Under the pieces are notes generated by a model, which saw nothing but the letters and a program-made list of their open reading frames with translations, was not told where the DNA came from and made no database searches. The position numbers were made by a program, and so were the translations under genes. DNA of 64,000 nt, taken from assembly GCF_001187435.1 (NCBI RefSeq), contig NZ_LFXA01000001.1:124001-188000 (forward strand), in the 5' to 3' direction. This stretch comes from Streptomyces caatingaensis (GTDB lineage: Bacteria; Actinomycetota; Actinomycetes; Streptomycetales; Streptomycetaceae). This document shows positions 36,294 through 44,225 of the stretch, in pieces (within the stretch, counting starts at the first letter, position 1; each line of letters starts with the position of its first letter).

Positions 36294-38057
36294 GTGACCA
36301 GTGACACCGCGACGCACGACCGGCGTGAGAGCACGGCCGCCGGCCAGCCGCCCCCGTGGCAGCTCAGGCTGCGCCGCTTCGGGTACGTGGCCCCCCGGAG
36401 CGGGGGCGACGCGCGCGAACGGCTCGTACCGCCCTTCCCCGAGCCGGGCACCCGGATCTGGACGGTGCTGGGCGTGCGGCCGGGCCCCGCGCGGCTGCTG
36501 GCGCGCTCGCTGGGCTGGCTCGGTCCGCTGCTCGTGGCGCTGGTCGCGGGGCTGACCCGCTTCCACGACCTGCGCAGCCCCAACGCCGTGATATTCGACG
36601 AGACGTACTACGCCAAGGACGCCTGGGCGCTGTGGAAGTACGGCTACGAGGCCAAGTGGCCCGACGACGTCAACGGCCGGATCATCCAGGGCTACGACCA
36701 GGTCGCCGACGCGCCCACGTTCGTCGTGCACCCGCCGATGGGCAAGTGGGTCATCGGGCTCGGCGAGCAGCTCTTCGGGCTCACACCGTTCGGCTGGCGC
36801 TTCATGGTCGCGCTGCTGGGCACGCTGTCGGTGCTGATGCTCTGCCGCATCGGGCGGCGGCTGTTCCGCTCCACCCTCCTCGGCTGCGTCGCCGGCGGGC
36901 TGATGGCCGTGGACGGCATGCACTTCGTGATGAGCCGCACGTCGCTGCTCGACCTGGTGCTGATGTTCTTCGTGCTCGCGGCCTTCGGCTGCGTGCTCGT
37001 CGACCGCGACAGGGCAAGGGCCCGGCTGGCCGCCGCGCTGCCGGAGAACGACGAGGGCACCGCCCTGCCGGACGCCGGGGTCGGCGGCACGCTGCGGCTG
37101 GGATGGCGGCCGTGGCGGGTCGCCGCGGGCGTCTTCCTGGGGCTCGCCGCCGCCACCAAGTGGAACGGCGCGGTCTACCTCGCCGCGTTCGGCCTGCTGA
37201 TCGTCCTCTGGGACGTCGGCTCGCGCCGGCTGGCGGGCGCCCGCCGGCCCTGGCGCGCGATGCTGCGCCGGGACGCGCCCTGGGCGTTCCTCGCCACCGT
37301 GCCGGTCGCCCTCGCCGTCTACCTGGCCTCCTGGAGCGGCTGGTTCGCCAACAGCGGCACCTACAGCCGGACCCGGGGCTGGCAGCACAGCGGCTACTAC
37401 CGGCACTGGGCGGAGACGGAGGGCGGCTACTCCTCCGACGGCTTCCTCGCCGGGATCCTCAACCCGCTGCGCAGCCTGTGGCACTACGAGGTGGAGGTGT
37501 GGAAGTTCAACACGCACCTCTCCTCGCCGCACACCTACCAGTCCAACCCGTGGAGCTGGCTGGTCCAGGGCCGTCCCGTCTCCTACTTCTACGAGTCCCC
37601 GGCCGCGGGCCACGACGGCTGCCCCGCCGGCACCGCCGGCAAGTGCGCGCGCGAAGTCCTCGCCCTGGGCACGCCGTTGCTGTGGTGGACCGCCTGCTTC
37701 GCCCTCGCCTACCTGCTCTTCCGCTGGTTCTTCCGGCGCGACTGGCGGGCCGGCGCCATCCTCTGCGGCGTCGCGGCGGGCCTCCTGCCGTGGTTCAAGT
37801 GGCAGGACCGCACCATCTTCGACTTCTACACCGTGGTGTTCGTACCGTTCCTCTGCCTCGCGGTGGCCATGCTGATCGGCGCGATCGCCGGGCCGCACGG
37901 CACGTCGGAACGCCGGCGGGTGGCCGGCGTCGTCGGAGCCGGCACACTGATCCTGCTCATCGTCTGGAACTTCATCTACTTCTTCCCCCTCTACACCGGG
38001 CAGCCGATCCCCGTGGACGCGTGGCGGAACCGGATGTGGTTCGACACCTGGATCTGA
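36294..38057 (+). CDS. pmt: Polyprenyl-phosphate-mannose--protein mannosyltransferase
   Basis: 587 residues, about 10-11 membrane helices, a GT39 O-mannosyltransferase that glycosylates Ser/Thr of secreted proteins as they cross the membrane through Sec. The catalytic acidic pair is in VIFDETYYAKDAWALWKYG, the first extracellular loop; further marks are HPPMGKWVIGLGE and a C-terminal PMT_CT part with YTGQPIPVDAWRNRMWF. In streptomycetes Pmt is needed for phage infection and antibiotic tolerance (literature, from memory). TACGAT lies 6 nt before the GTG, so the mRNA is probably leaderless. Confidence 0.96.
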   Translation: MTSDTATHDRRESTAAGQPPPWQLRLRRFGYVAPRSGGDARERLVPPFPEPGTRIWTVLGVRPGPARLLARSLGWLGPLLVALVAGLTRFHDLRSPNAVIFDETYYAKDAWALWKYGYEAKWPDDVNGRIIQGYDQVADAPTFVVHPPMGKWVIGLGEQLFGLTPFGWRFMVALLGTLSVLMLCRIGRRLFRSTLLGCVAGGLMAVDGMHFVMSRTSLLDLVLMFFVLAAFGCVLVDRDRARARLAAALPENDEGTALPDAGVGGTLRLGWRPWRVAAGVFLGLAAATKWNGAVYLAAFGLLIVLWDVGSRRLAGARRPWRAMLRRDAPWAFLATVPVALAVYLASWSGWFANSGTYSRTRGWQHSGYYRHWAETEGGYSSDGFLAGILNPLRSLWHYEVEVWKFNTHLSSPHTYQSNPWSWLVQGRPVSYFYESPAAGHDGCPAGTAGKCAREVLALGTPLLWWTACFALAYLLFRWFFRRDWRAGAILCGVAAGLLPWFKWQDRTIFDFYTVVFVPFLCLAVAMLIGAIAGPHGTSERRRVAGVVGAGTLILLIVWNFIYFFPLYTGQPIPVDAWRNRMWFDTWI

Positions 38058-38194
38058 CGCGGGGCCTGTTGTCCATGTGACGTGAGCTACGACTCCCCGT
38101 CACCCAGGGTGCGTTGTCAGTGCCCTCCCGTAGTGTGCAAAGCGCAGGGAAAGAACCGCGGCGCACGGTGTGCCGCGGCGGGGAGGGGCTGACG

Positions 38195-39805
38195 ATGCGC
38201 ACGGGAGCGAGGATCACGGTCGGGCTGGTCGCCGCGGCACTGCTGGGCGGCGCCGGATTCGGGGCGTACCGGCTGGTGGAGGACGTGGGGGACGTCGGGC
38301 GGCAGGCGGCGCCCGGGCGGACGGGGCCGCCCTCGGCGGACGAAGTGGAGCGCACCGCGCGGGAGTTCCTCGCCGCCTGGGCGAAGGGCGACGCGGAGGG
38401 GGCCGCGATGCTCACCGACAACCCGCAGGCGGCGTCGGCCGCGCTCACCGGCTACCGCGAGGAGGCGGGCGTCGGGAAGGTGACCTTCCGGCAGGGGGCC
38501 GCGGCGGGGGCGCAGGTGCCCTTCACCGTCACCGCCGACGTCGCCTTCAAGAACCGGCACTCGACGTGGACGTACACGTCCTCGCTCGGCGTCGTGCGCG
38601 GCCGGACCAGCGGGCGCCCCGTCGTCGACTGGCGGCCCACCGTGCTGCACCCCGGGCTCGCGCACGGCGAGACGCTGCGGACGGGGCCGGGCAAGTCCGC
38701 GGAGATCAAGGCCGTCGACCGCTCCGGCCGGGAGCTCGATCCCCAGGAGTTCCCCTCGCTCACCGCCGTCCTGCCCGAACTGCGCAAGCGCTTCGGGGAG
38801 AAGACCGGCGGCCGGGAGGCCGTCGAGGTCCGCGCCGAGCCGGCCGACGGCACGGCCGGCCGCACGCTCCACGTCGTCGACAAGGGGCTGCCCGCCACCC
38901 TGCGCACCACGCTCGACGCCCGCGTCCAGCGGGCCGCGGAGGAGGCGGTGGCGCGCCGCGACGAGGCGTCGGTCGTGGCGGTGCGGCCCAGCACCGGGGA
39001 GATCCTGGCCGTCGCCGACACCGGCGCCCGCCGCGCCGGGTTCAACGCGGCGCTGCTGGGCCGTACGGCGCCCGGCTCCACGCTGAAGACGGTCACGGCG
39101 GCGATGCTGCTGGAGAAGGGTGCGGCGCACCCCTCCCAGCCGCTGCCCTGCCCCGAGTACGCCACCTACGGCAAGCAGTTCCACAACGTGGAGAACGGCG
39201 AGGACCCCGGCGCCACCTTCGCCCGGGACTTCGCCGCCTCCTGCAACACCGCCTTCGTCTCGCTGGCCGGCAAGGTGGCCGACGGGGACCTCGGCGCCGA
39301 GGCGCGCGAGGTCTTCGGCGTCGGCATGGACAACTGGCAGACGGGCGTGACCACTTTCGACGGCCGGATACCCGACGGCGCCGGCGCCGAGAAGGCGGCC
39401 GCGATGATAGGCCAGGGCCGGGTGCAGATGAATCCGCTCACCATGGCCTCGGTGACCGCCACCGTGAAGGACGGCACCTTCCGCCAGCCGCGCCTGGTGG
39501 ACCCGGAGGCGGCCGGCCTCCGACTGGCCCGTGCCGCACGCCCGTTGCCCGCTCCGGTCGCGGCCGAGCTGCGCCGCATGATGCGCCTGACGGCCGTCGC
39601 CGGCACGGGGCGGACGGCGATGGCCGGGCTCGACGGGGACGTCGGCGCGAAGACCGGCTCGGCCGAGATCGACGGACAGGACCGGCCCAACGGCTGGTTC
39701 ACCGCCTACCGCAACGACGTGGCGGCCGCGGCGGTCGTGCCCCGGGGCGGTCACGGCGGCGACTCGGCGGGGCCCGTGGTGGCGGCGGTGCTGCGGGCGG
39801 GGTGA
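38195..39805 (+). CDS. Class B penicillin-binding protein with MecA/NTF2-like N-terminal domain
   Basis: 536 residues. A single N-terminal anchor (ARITVGLVAAALLGGAGFGAY) is followed by an NTF2-like domain (VERTAREFLAAWAKGDAEGAAML) and a transpeptidase domain with S295TLK298, S349CN351 and K486TG488. This architecture is that of MecA_N-type PBPs, common in several copies in streptomycetes and not the FtsI type. It acts outside the membrane in peptidoglycan cross-linking, perhaps with low beta-lactam affinity; that is inference. The ATG at 38195 with GGGAGGGG is chosen. It follows pmt by 137 bp. Confidence 0.92.
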   Translation: MRTGARITVGLVAAALLGGAGFGAYRLVEDVGDVGRQAAPGRTGPPSADEVERTAREFLAAWAKGDAEGAAMLTDNPQAASAALTGYREEAGVGKVTFRQGAAAGAQVPFTVTADVAFKNRHSTWTYTSSLGVVRGRTSGRPVVDWRPTVLHPGLAHGETLRTGPGKSAEIKAVDRSGRELDPQEFPSLTAVLPELRKRFGEKTGGREAVEVRAEPADGTAGRTLHVVDKGLPATLRTTLDARVQRAAEEAVARRDEASVVAVRPSTGEILAVADTGARRAGFNAALLGRTAPGSTLKTVTAAMLLEKGAAHPSQPLPCPEYATYGKQFHNVENGEDPGATFARDFAASCNTAFVSLAGKVADGDLGAEAREVFGVGMDNWQTGVTTFDGRIPDGAGAEKAAAMIGQGRVQMNPLTMASVTATVKDGTFRQPRLVDPEAAGLRLARAARPLPAPVAAELRRMMRLTAVAGTGRTAMAGLDGDVGAKTGSAEIDGQDRPNGWFTAYRNDVAAAAVVPRGGHGGDSAGPVVAAVLRAG

Positions 39806-39862
39806 CGGGCGGGTGACGCGGACAACGGCGCGGGGCGGCCCGTCCCGCATACGGTCGTCACC

Positions 39863-40726
39863 ATGACCCCACTGGTCGTCCTCGCCGTCCTCACCGCCGC
39901 CGTCACCCACGCCGGTTGGAACGCCATCGCCCACGGCATACGCGACCAGCTCACCGCCTTCACGCTGGTGGGCCTGGGCGGCGCGGCCTGCGGCGCCGCC
40001 CTGGTGCCGTTCGTCCCGGCGCCGGACGCGGCGGCCTGGCCCTTCCTCGGCGCCTCGGCGCTGCTGCACGTGCTCTACATGGCGTTGCTGATGCGGTCGT
40101 TCTCGCTGGGCGACTTCGGGCAGATGTATCCGATCGCCCGGGGCACGGCGCCACTGGCGGTGACCGTCCTGGCGGCCGTGTTCGCCGGGGAGCTGCCGGA
40201 CGGGTGGCAGCTCACGGGGGTCGCCGTGGCGTCGGCCGGGCTGGTGGGCGTGGCGCTGTGGGGCGTACGGGGCAGGGGCGGCCGGGGCGGCCGGCCGGTG
40301 AACGGCGCGGCCGTCGCCGCGGCGGTGGGGACGGGGCTGGCCATCGCGAGCTACACCGTCGTGGACGGGCTCGGGGTGCGCCGCTCCGGCTCGTCCCTCG
40401 GCTTCACGGCCTGGCTGATGCTCCTGGAGGGCGCCCCGGTCCCGCTGTACGCGCTCGCCGTCCGGCGGCGCGCGCTGGTGGCGGCCGTCCGCCCGTTCGC
40501 CGTGCGGGGGCTGCTCGGCGGGGTGCTGTCCGCGCTCGCCTACGGCCTGGTGCTGTGGGCGCAGACGCGGGCCGAGCTGGCGCCGGTGGCGGCGCTGCGC
40601 GAATCGTCGATCATCGTGGGCGCGGCGCTCGGGTCGCTGCTGTTCAAGGAGCACTTCGGGGTGCCCCGGGTCGCGGCGGCGGCGCTCATGGTGGTGGGCA
40701 TCGGCCTGATGCTGCACGCCGGTTGA
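39863..40726 (+). CDS. EamA/DMT-family transporter
   Basis: 287 residues with ten hydrophobic helices arranged as two EamA repeats; the second begins VAAAVGTGLAIASYTVVDGLGV. RGTAPLAVTVLAAVFAGELP and AALRESSIIVGAALGSLLFKEHFG are the typical end-of-repeat motifs. Such proteins export metabolites or amino acids; the substrate is unknown. TACGGT is 7 nt before the ATG, suggesting a leaderless mRNA. It converges with the SDR pseudogene. Confidence 0.88.
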   Translation: MTPLVVLAVLTAAVTHAGWNAIAHGIRDQLTAFTLVGLGGAACGAALVPFVPAPDAAAWPFLGASALLHVLYMALLMRSFSLGDFGQMYPIARGTAPLAVTVLAAVFAGELPDGWQLTGVAVASAGLVGVALWGVRGRGGRGGRPVNGAAVAAAVGTGLAIASYTVVDGLGVRRSGSSLGFTAWLMLLEGAPVPLYALAVRRRALVAAVRPFAVRGLLGGVLSALAYGLVLWAQTRAELAPVAALRESSIIVGAALGSLLFKEHFGVPRVAAAALMVVGIGLMLHAG

Positions 40727-40730
40727 GCAC

Positions 40731-41519
40731 TCACTCCCCGCTGAGCGCCCCGCGCAGACCGAGGTTGGCGACGAGGATCCCGCCGTCCACGGGGAGCGTC
40801 ACGCCGGTGATCCAGGCGGCGTCGCGCGAGGCGAGGAAGGCGACGGCCGCCGCGACGTCCTCGGGGCGGCCGACGCGGCCGAGCGGGTAGTGGGGCGCGG
40901 CCCTGCGCAACGCGCCCTCGCGGCCCGCCCAGTTGGGGGTGTCGACCGTGCCGGGCGCGACGAGGTTGACCCGGACCCCGCGGGGTGCGGCCTACCCCGC
41001 CAGCGTGCGCGTCAGGCTCGCGAGGCCGGCCTTGGCGGCGCTGTAGGCGTGGTTGCCGAAGTCCTGCTCGCCGTTGACGAAGCCGATGTTGACGACCGCC
41101 CCGCGGCCGCCGGCGGCGGCCAGGTGCGGCATCGCCGCGCGCGTGCAGCGGAAGGCCCCGCCGAGGGTGACGTCGAGGTCGCGCTCCCAGCGCTCGTCCG
41201 GGTAGTCCTCGAAGAGGTCCGGGTCGGGGCCGCAGGAGAGGGCGTTGTTGACGAGGACGTCGAGGCGGCCGAACGCCCCGGCGGCGTGGGCCACGGCCCG
41301 TTCGACGGCCCGCCGGTCGGCGACGTCGCAGGCGAGGGCCTCCGCGGTGCCGCCCTCGTCCCGGATGCCCCGCGCCGTTCGCGAGGCACGGTCGCCGTCG
41401 ATGTCCGTCACGAGGACGTGGGCGCCCTCGCGGGCGAAGCGGGTGGCCGTCGCGGCGCCGATGCCGCGGCCGGCGCCGGTGACGAGGACGGACCAGCGGT
41501 GGAACCGGGGTTCTGCCAT
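40731..41519 (-). pseudogene. Short-chain dehydrogenase/reductase with in-frame TAG stop
   Basis: From the ATG at 41519 (AAGGAG upstream) the frame gives a classical SDR: VLVTGAGRGIGAATATRFA, CDVADRRAVERAV, LVNNALSCG, then Tyr-Lys in HAYSAAKAGLASLTRTLAG. Codon 176 is TAG (40992-40994). The same frame continues without interruption as [37 protein letters not shown] and [13 protein letters not shown] to a normal TGA at 40731, exactly the missing C-terminal third of an SDR (262 residues if read through). A GAG to TAG change would explain it. The usual catalytic Ser region reads NIGFVNG, so Ser is also absent. It is either a true pseudogene or a sequencing error. Confidence 0.85.
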
Positions 41520-41554
41520 GGGCGGGCTCCTTGTGCGGGAGGGGCCGGGGGCTC

Positions 41555-42730
41555 CTACCCCGCCAGGGCCCGCGCCACCCCCCGCACCAGCGCCTGTGCC
41601 CGCGCGTCCGCCGTCACGTTCTTCTGCATGCCGTTCGTCACGTAGCCGAAGGAGACGCCGCTCTCCGGGTCCGCGAAGGCCAGGCAGCCGCCGCGGCCGG
41701 GGTGGCCGAAGGAGCCGGGGCCCAGCAGCGGCGACGCCGGGCCGTGCAGCATGTAGCCCAGTCCGAAGCGGGTGGTGGAGACCAGGACGCGGTCCGGGCC
41801 GGCGGACTCCTCGGTGCGGGCCAGGGTCAGCGTCGCGGGCGCGAACAGCCGGCGGCCGCCGCCCTCGACGTCCCCGATGAGCGCGGCGTAGAAGCGGGAG
41901 AGCGCCTCGGCGGTGGCGATGCCGGCCGAGGCGGGGAGTTCGGCCGCCCGGTAGGCGGGGTCGTTCTCGTCGGGGGCCGGGTCGATCGCGGCGAAGGCGC
42001 GGCGCGTGAGCGACGAGGGGTCGGCGTACGCGTCGGCGACGGCCCGCTTGGGCCGGATCCGCAGCCCGGGGGCGCCGGCCGGCGCCGGTGGCTCGACGTC
42101 GCCGATCCGTCCGGCGCGGTGCCGCTCGGCCGCGGGCAGCCCGATCCACAGGTCGAGGCCGAGCGGCCCGGATATCTCGTCGGCGGTCCACTCGCCGAGG
42201 GTCCGCCCGGTGATGCGCAGCACCAGCTCGCCGAGGAGCCAGCTGTAGGTCTGGGCGTGGTAGCCGTGGTCGGTGCCGGGCTCCCAGGCCGGTGCCTGGG
42301 CGGCGACGGCGCGCGGGCCGCTCACGCCGTCGACGGCCTGCGCCGGGGTGAGCGGGGTGTCGAGGACGGGCACCCCGGCCCGGTGCGCGAGGAGGTGCCG
42401 GACGAGGACGCGCTCCTTGCCCGCGGCCTTGAACTCGGGCCAGTAGGTGCCGACGGGCGCGTCGAGGTCGACCAGCCCGCGCTGGTGCAGGAGGAGGGGG
42501 ACGGCCGCGGCGACGCCCTTGGTGGCGGAGCGCACGATCTGGGCGGTGCGGCCGGTCCAGGGGGCGGTGCCGTCGACGTCGGCGGTGCCGGCGTGGAGGT
42601 CCACGACCTTGCGGCCGTGGTGGTGGACGACGACGGCGGCGCCGCGTTCGCCCCGGCGGGCGAAGTTCTCGGCGAAGGCGTCCCGGACCGGTTCCCAGCC
42701 GGTCGCTGTCGTGCCATGGACGTCCGTCAC
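41555..42730 (-). CDS. Class C beta-lactamase-like serine hydrolase
   Basis: 391 residues of the EstB/beta-lactamase class C fold. The nucleophile is in IVRSATKG (SxxK), followed by the Tyr motif in HAQTYSWLLGELV and the C-terminal FGHPGRGGCLAFADP. No signal peptide, so it is probably a cytoplasmic esterase rather than a beta-lactamase. I choose GTG 42730, which has GGGAG upstream, over ATG 42775, which has no ribosome-binding site. The SDR pseudogene follows after 35 bp, so the two were likely an operon. Confidence 0.88.
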   Translation of the reverse strand: MTDVHGTTATGWEPVRDAFAENFARRGERGAAVVVHHHGRKVVDLHAGTADVDGTAPWTGRTAQIVRSATKGVAAAVPLLLHQRGLVDLDAPVGTYWPEFKAAGKERVLVRHLLAHRAGVPVLDTPLTPAQAVDGVSGPRAVAAQAPAWEPGTDHGYHAQTYSWLLGELVLRITGRTLGEWTADEISGPLGLDLWIGLPAAERHRAGRIGDVEPPAPAGAPGLRIRPKRAVADAYADPSSLTRRAFAAIDPAPDENDPAYRAAELPASAGIATAEALSRFYAALIGDVEGGGRRLFAPATLTLARTEESAGPDRVLVSTTRFGLGYMLHGPASPLLGPGSFGHPGRGGCLAFADPESGVSFGYVTNGMQKNVTADARAQALVRGVARALAG

Positions 42731-42846
42731 GTTGGTCCGCTCCCACTGCGTTGGTCTGTGCACATGCCCCTCCATGGTGCACGTGCGCGGTCAACGCGCG
42801 TGGACCGGGTCCGCGGGGAGGGCGTCCCCGCGTCCCGGAGGGGCGC

Positions 42847-44043
42847 CTACAGGGCCGCGCGGCTGCCCGTGCTCACGCGGGCCGTGGCCGTCGCCCCCCG
42901 CTCGGCGTCCGCCGCGACCTGCTCCGCGGTGAGGACGTAGCCCGTCTCCGCGTTCGCCGTGGAGCGGGCGAAGACCACGCCGTAGACGCGGCCGGAGGGG
43001 GAGAGGAGGGGACCGCCGGAGTTGCCGGGGCGGACCAGGGAGCGCACGGAGTAGACGGAGCGCGTCGCGAGGCCGTCGCCGTAGATGTCCTGGCCCTTGG
43101 CGCGGACCTGGGTGGCGACGGTCGCGCCGCGCAGGTCGAGGCCGCCGTTCTCGGGGAAGCCGGCGACGACCGCCGCGTCGCCGCGCTTGGCGGACTTGTC
43201 GAAGGGGAGGACGGGCGCGTCGAGGCCGGGCACGTCCAGGACGGCGACGTCCGTCTCGGGGTCGAAGAGGACGACCTTGGCCGGGCGCGGCCAGCCGGTG
43301 CCGGCGACGCGCACGGTCGGGTCGCTGACGCCCGCGACCACGTGCGCGTTGGTCATCACGTGGCCGGGCGCGTAGACGAAGCCGCTGCCCTCCTGGCCGC
43401 GCCGCCCGCCGCCGACGTCGGCGACGCCCTCGATCTTGACGACGCTGGAGCGGGCCGCCCGCACGGCGGCCGGGGTGACGGCGTCGCCCGAGGGGCGGGC
43501 GACGCCGGTGGCGGGCTCGTGCTCGAAGGGGTTGAAGACCTGCGGGAAGCCCGCGCCGGTGAGCGCGTCCGTGGTCCGGCTGAACCATGTGGGGGCCTGC
43601 TCGGGCATCGCGTCCTGCACCGCGCCCAGCAGCCGCGAGTCGCGGATCTCCCGGGTGAGGAAGGCGGAGTTGGTGGAGACGACGACGGTGGCCGCGACCC
43701 AGGCGACGAGCAGGACGGTCAGCGAGTTGACGACCGCGCCGCCCACGCCGTCCACCCCGCGCACCGGCGCCCAGGTCAGCCGCCGGCGCAGCCCCCACGC
43801 GAGCCGGCCGGCCAGCGCGTGCCCGACGGCGGCGGGGACGAGGACGACGAGGACGGCCACGACCGCGGCGGACGTGCTCCCGGCCTCGAAGTGCCCGACC
43901 ACGGAGGGCAGGGCCCACACGCCGAGCACCGCCCCGCCGAGGAAGCCGGCGAGCAGCACGGCGCTCGCCACGAGGCCGCGCCGGTAGCCGGTGACGGCGT
44001 AGGCGACGACGACCAGCAGCAGAAGCACATCGAGCAGGTTCAC
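42847..44043 (-). CDS. MarP-like membrane serine protease (CvpA plus trypsin domain)
   Basis: 398 residues. Four membrane helices of a CvpA/colicin V production-type domain (NLLDVLLLLVVVAYAVTGYRRGL through VVNSLTVLLVAWVAATVVV) precede an extracellular trypsin-like protease: His in TNAHVVAG, Asp in ETDVAVLDV, Ser in RPGNSGGPLLS. Mycobacterial MarP, with the same architecture, cleaves a cell-wall hydrolase and gives acid resistance; a similar envelope-stress role is inferred. GTG start with GAGGGAAAGGG upstream. Confidence 0.92.
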   Translation of the reverse strand: MNLLDVLLLLVVVAYAVTGYRRGLVASAVLLAGFLGGAVLGVWALPSVVGHFEAGSTSAAVVAVLVVLVPAAVGHALAGRLAWGLRRRLTWAPVRGVDGVGGAVVNSLTVLLVAWVAATVVVSTNSAFLTREIRDSRLLGAVQDAMPEQAPTWFSRTTDALTGAGFPQVFNPFEHEPATGVARPSGDAVTPAAVRAARSSVVKIEGVADVGGGRRGQEGSGFVYAPGHVMTNAHVVAGVSDPTVRVAGTGWPRPAKVVLFDPETDVAVLDVPGLDAPVLPFDKSAKRGDAAVVAGFPENGGLDLRGATVATQVRAKGQDIYGDGLATRSVYSVRSLVRPGNSGGPLLSPSGRVYGVVFARSTANAETGYVLTAEQVAADAERGATATARVSTGSRAAL

Positions 44044-44146
44044 TTGGAGCCCTTTCCCTCACGCGCGCCCCCGACCGCGGCCACGGGCCGCATGCCCCGT
44101 GGACTAGGGGAAACGCGCGTTCCCGGGCGTGTGGTTCCCGGGCGTG

Positions 44147-44219
44147 GCCTTCGCCACGTTTCCGGTGGAATCGCGGTTTCCGGCTGGAATCGCGGTTTCG
44201 GCGGGAACGTGGCGAAGGC
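44147..44219. repeat. Inverted repeat enclosing a 19-bp-period direct repeat, downstream of the MMPL gene
   Basis: GCCTTCGCCACGTT (44147-44160) is the exact complement of 44206-44219. Between them TGGAATCGCGGTTTC occurs twice (44166-44180 and 44185-44199). Just outside, GTTCCCGGGCGTG is also repeated (about 44119-44145). It probably acts as the MMPL terminator but is more complex than a normal one. Confidence 0.7.
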
Positions 44220-44225
44220 GACCGG

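Noticed and set aside
40992..40994. Frameshift as the cause of the broken SDR
   Set aside because: The SDR similarity resumes in the same frame after TAG, so it is a nonsense change and not an indel.
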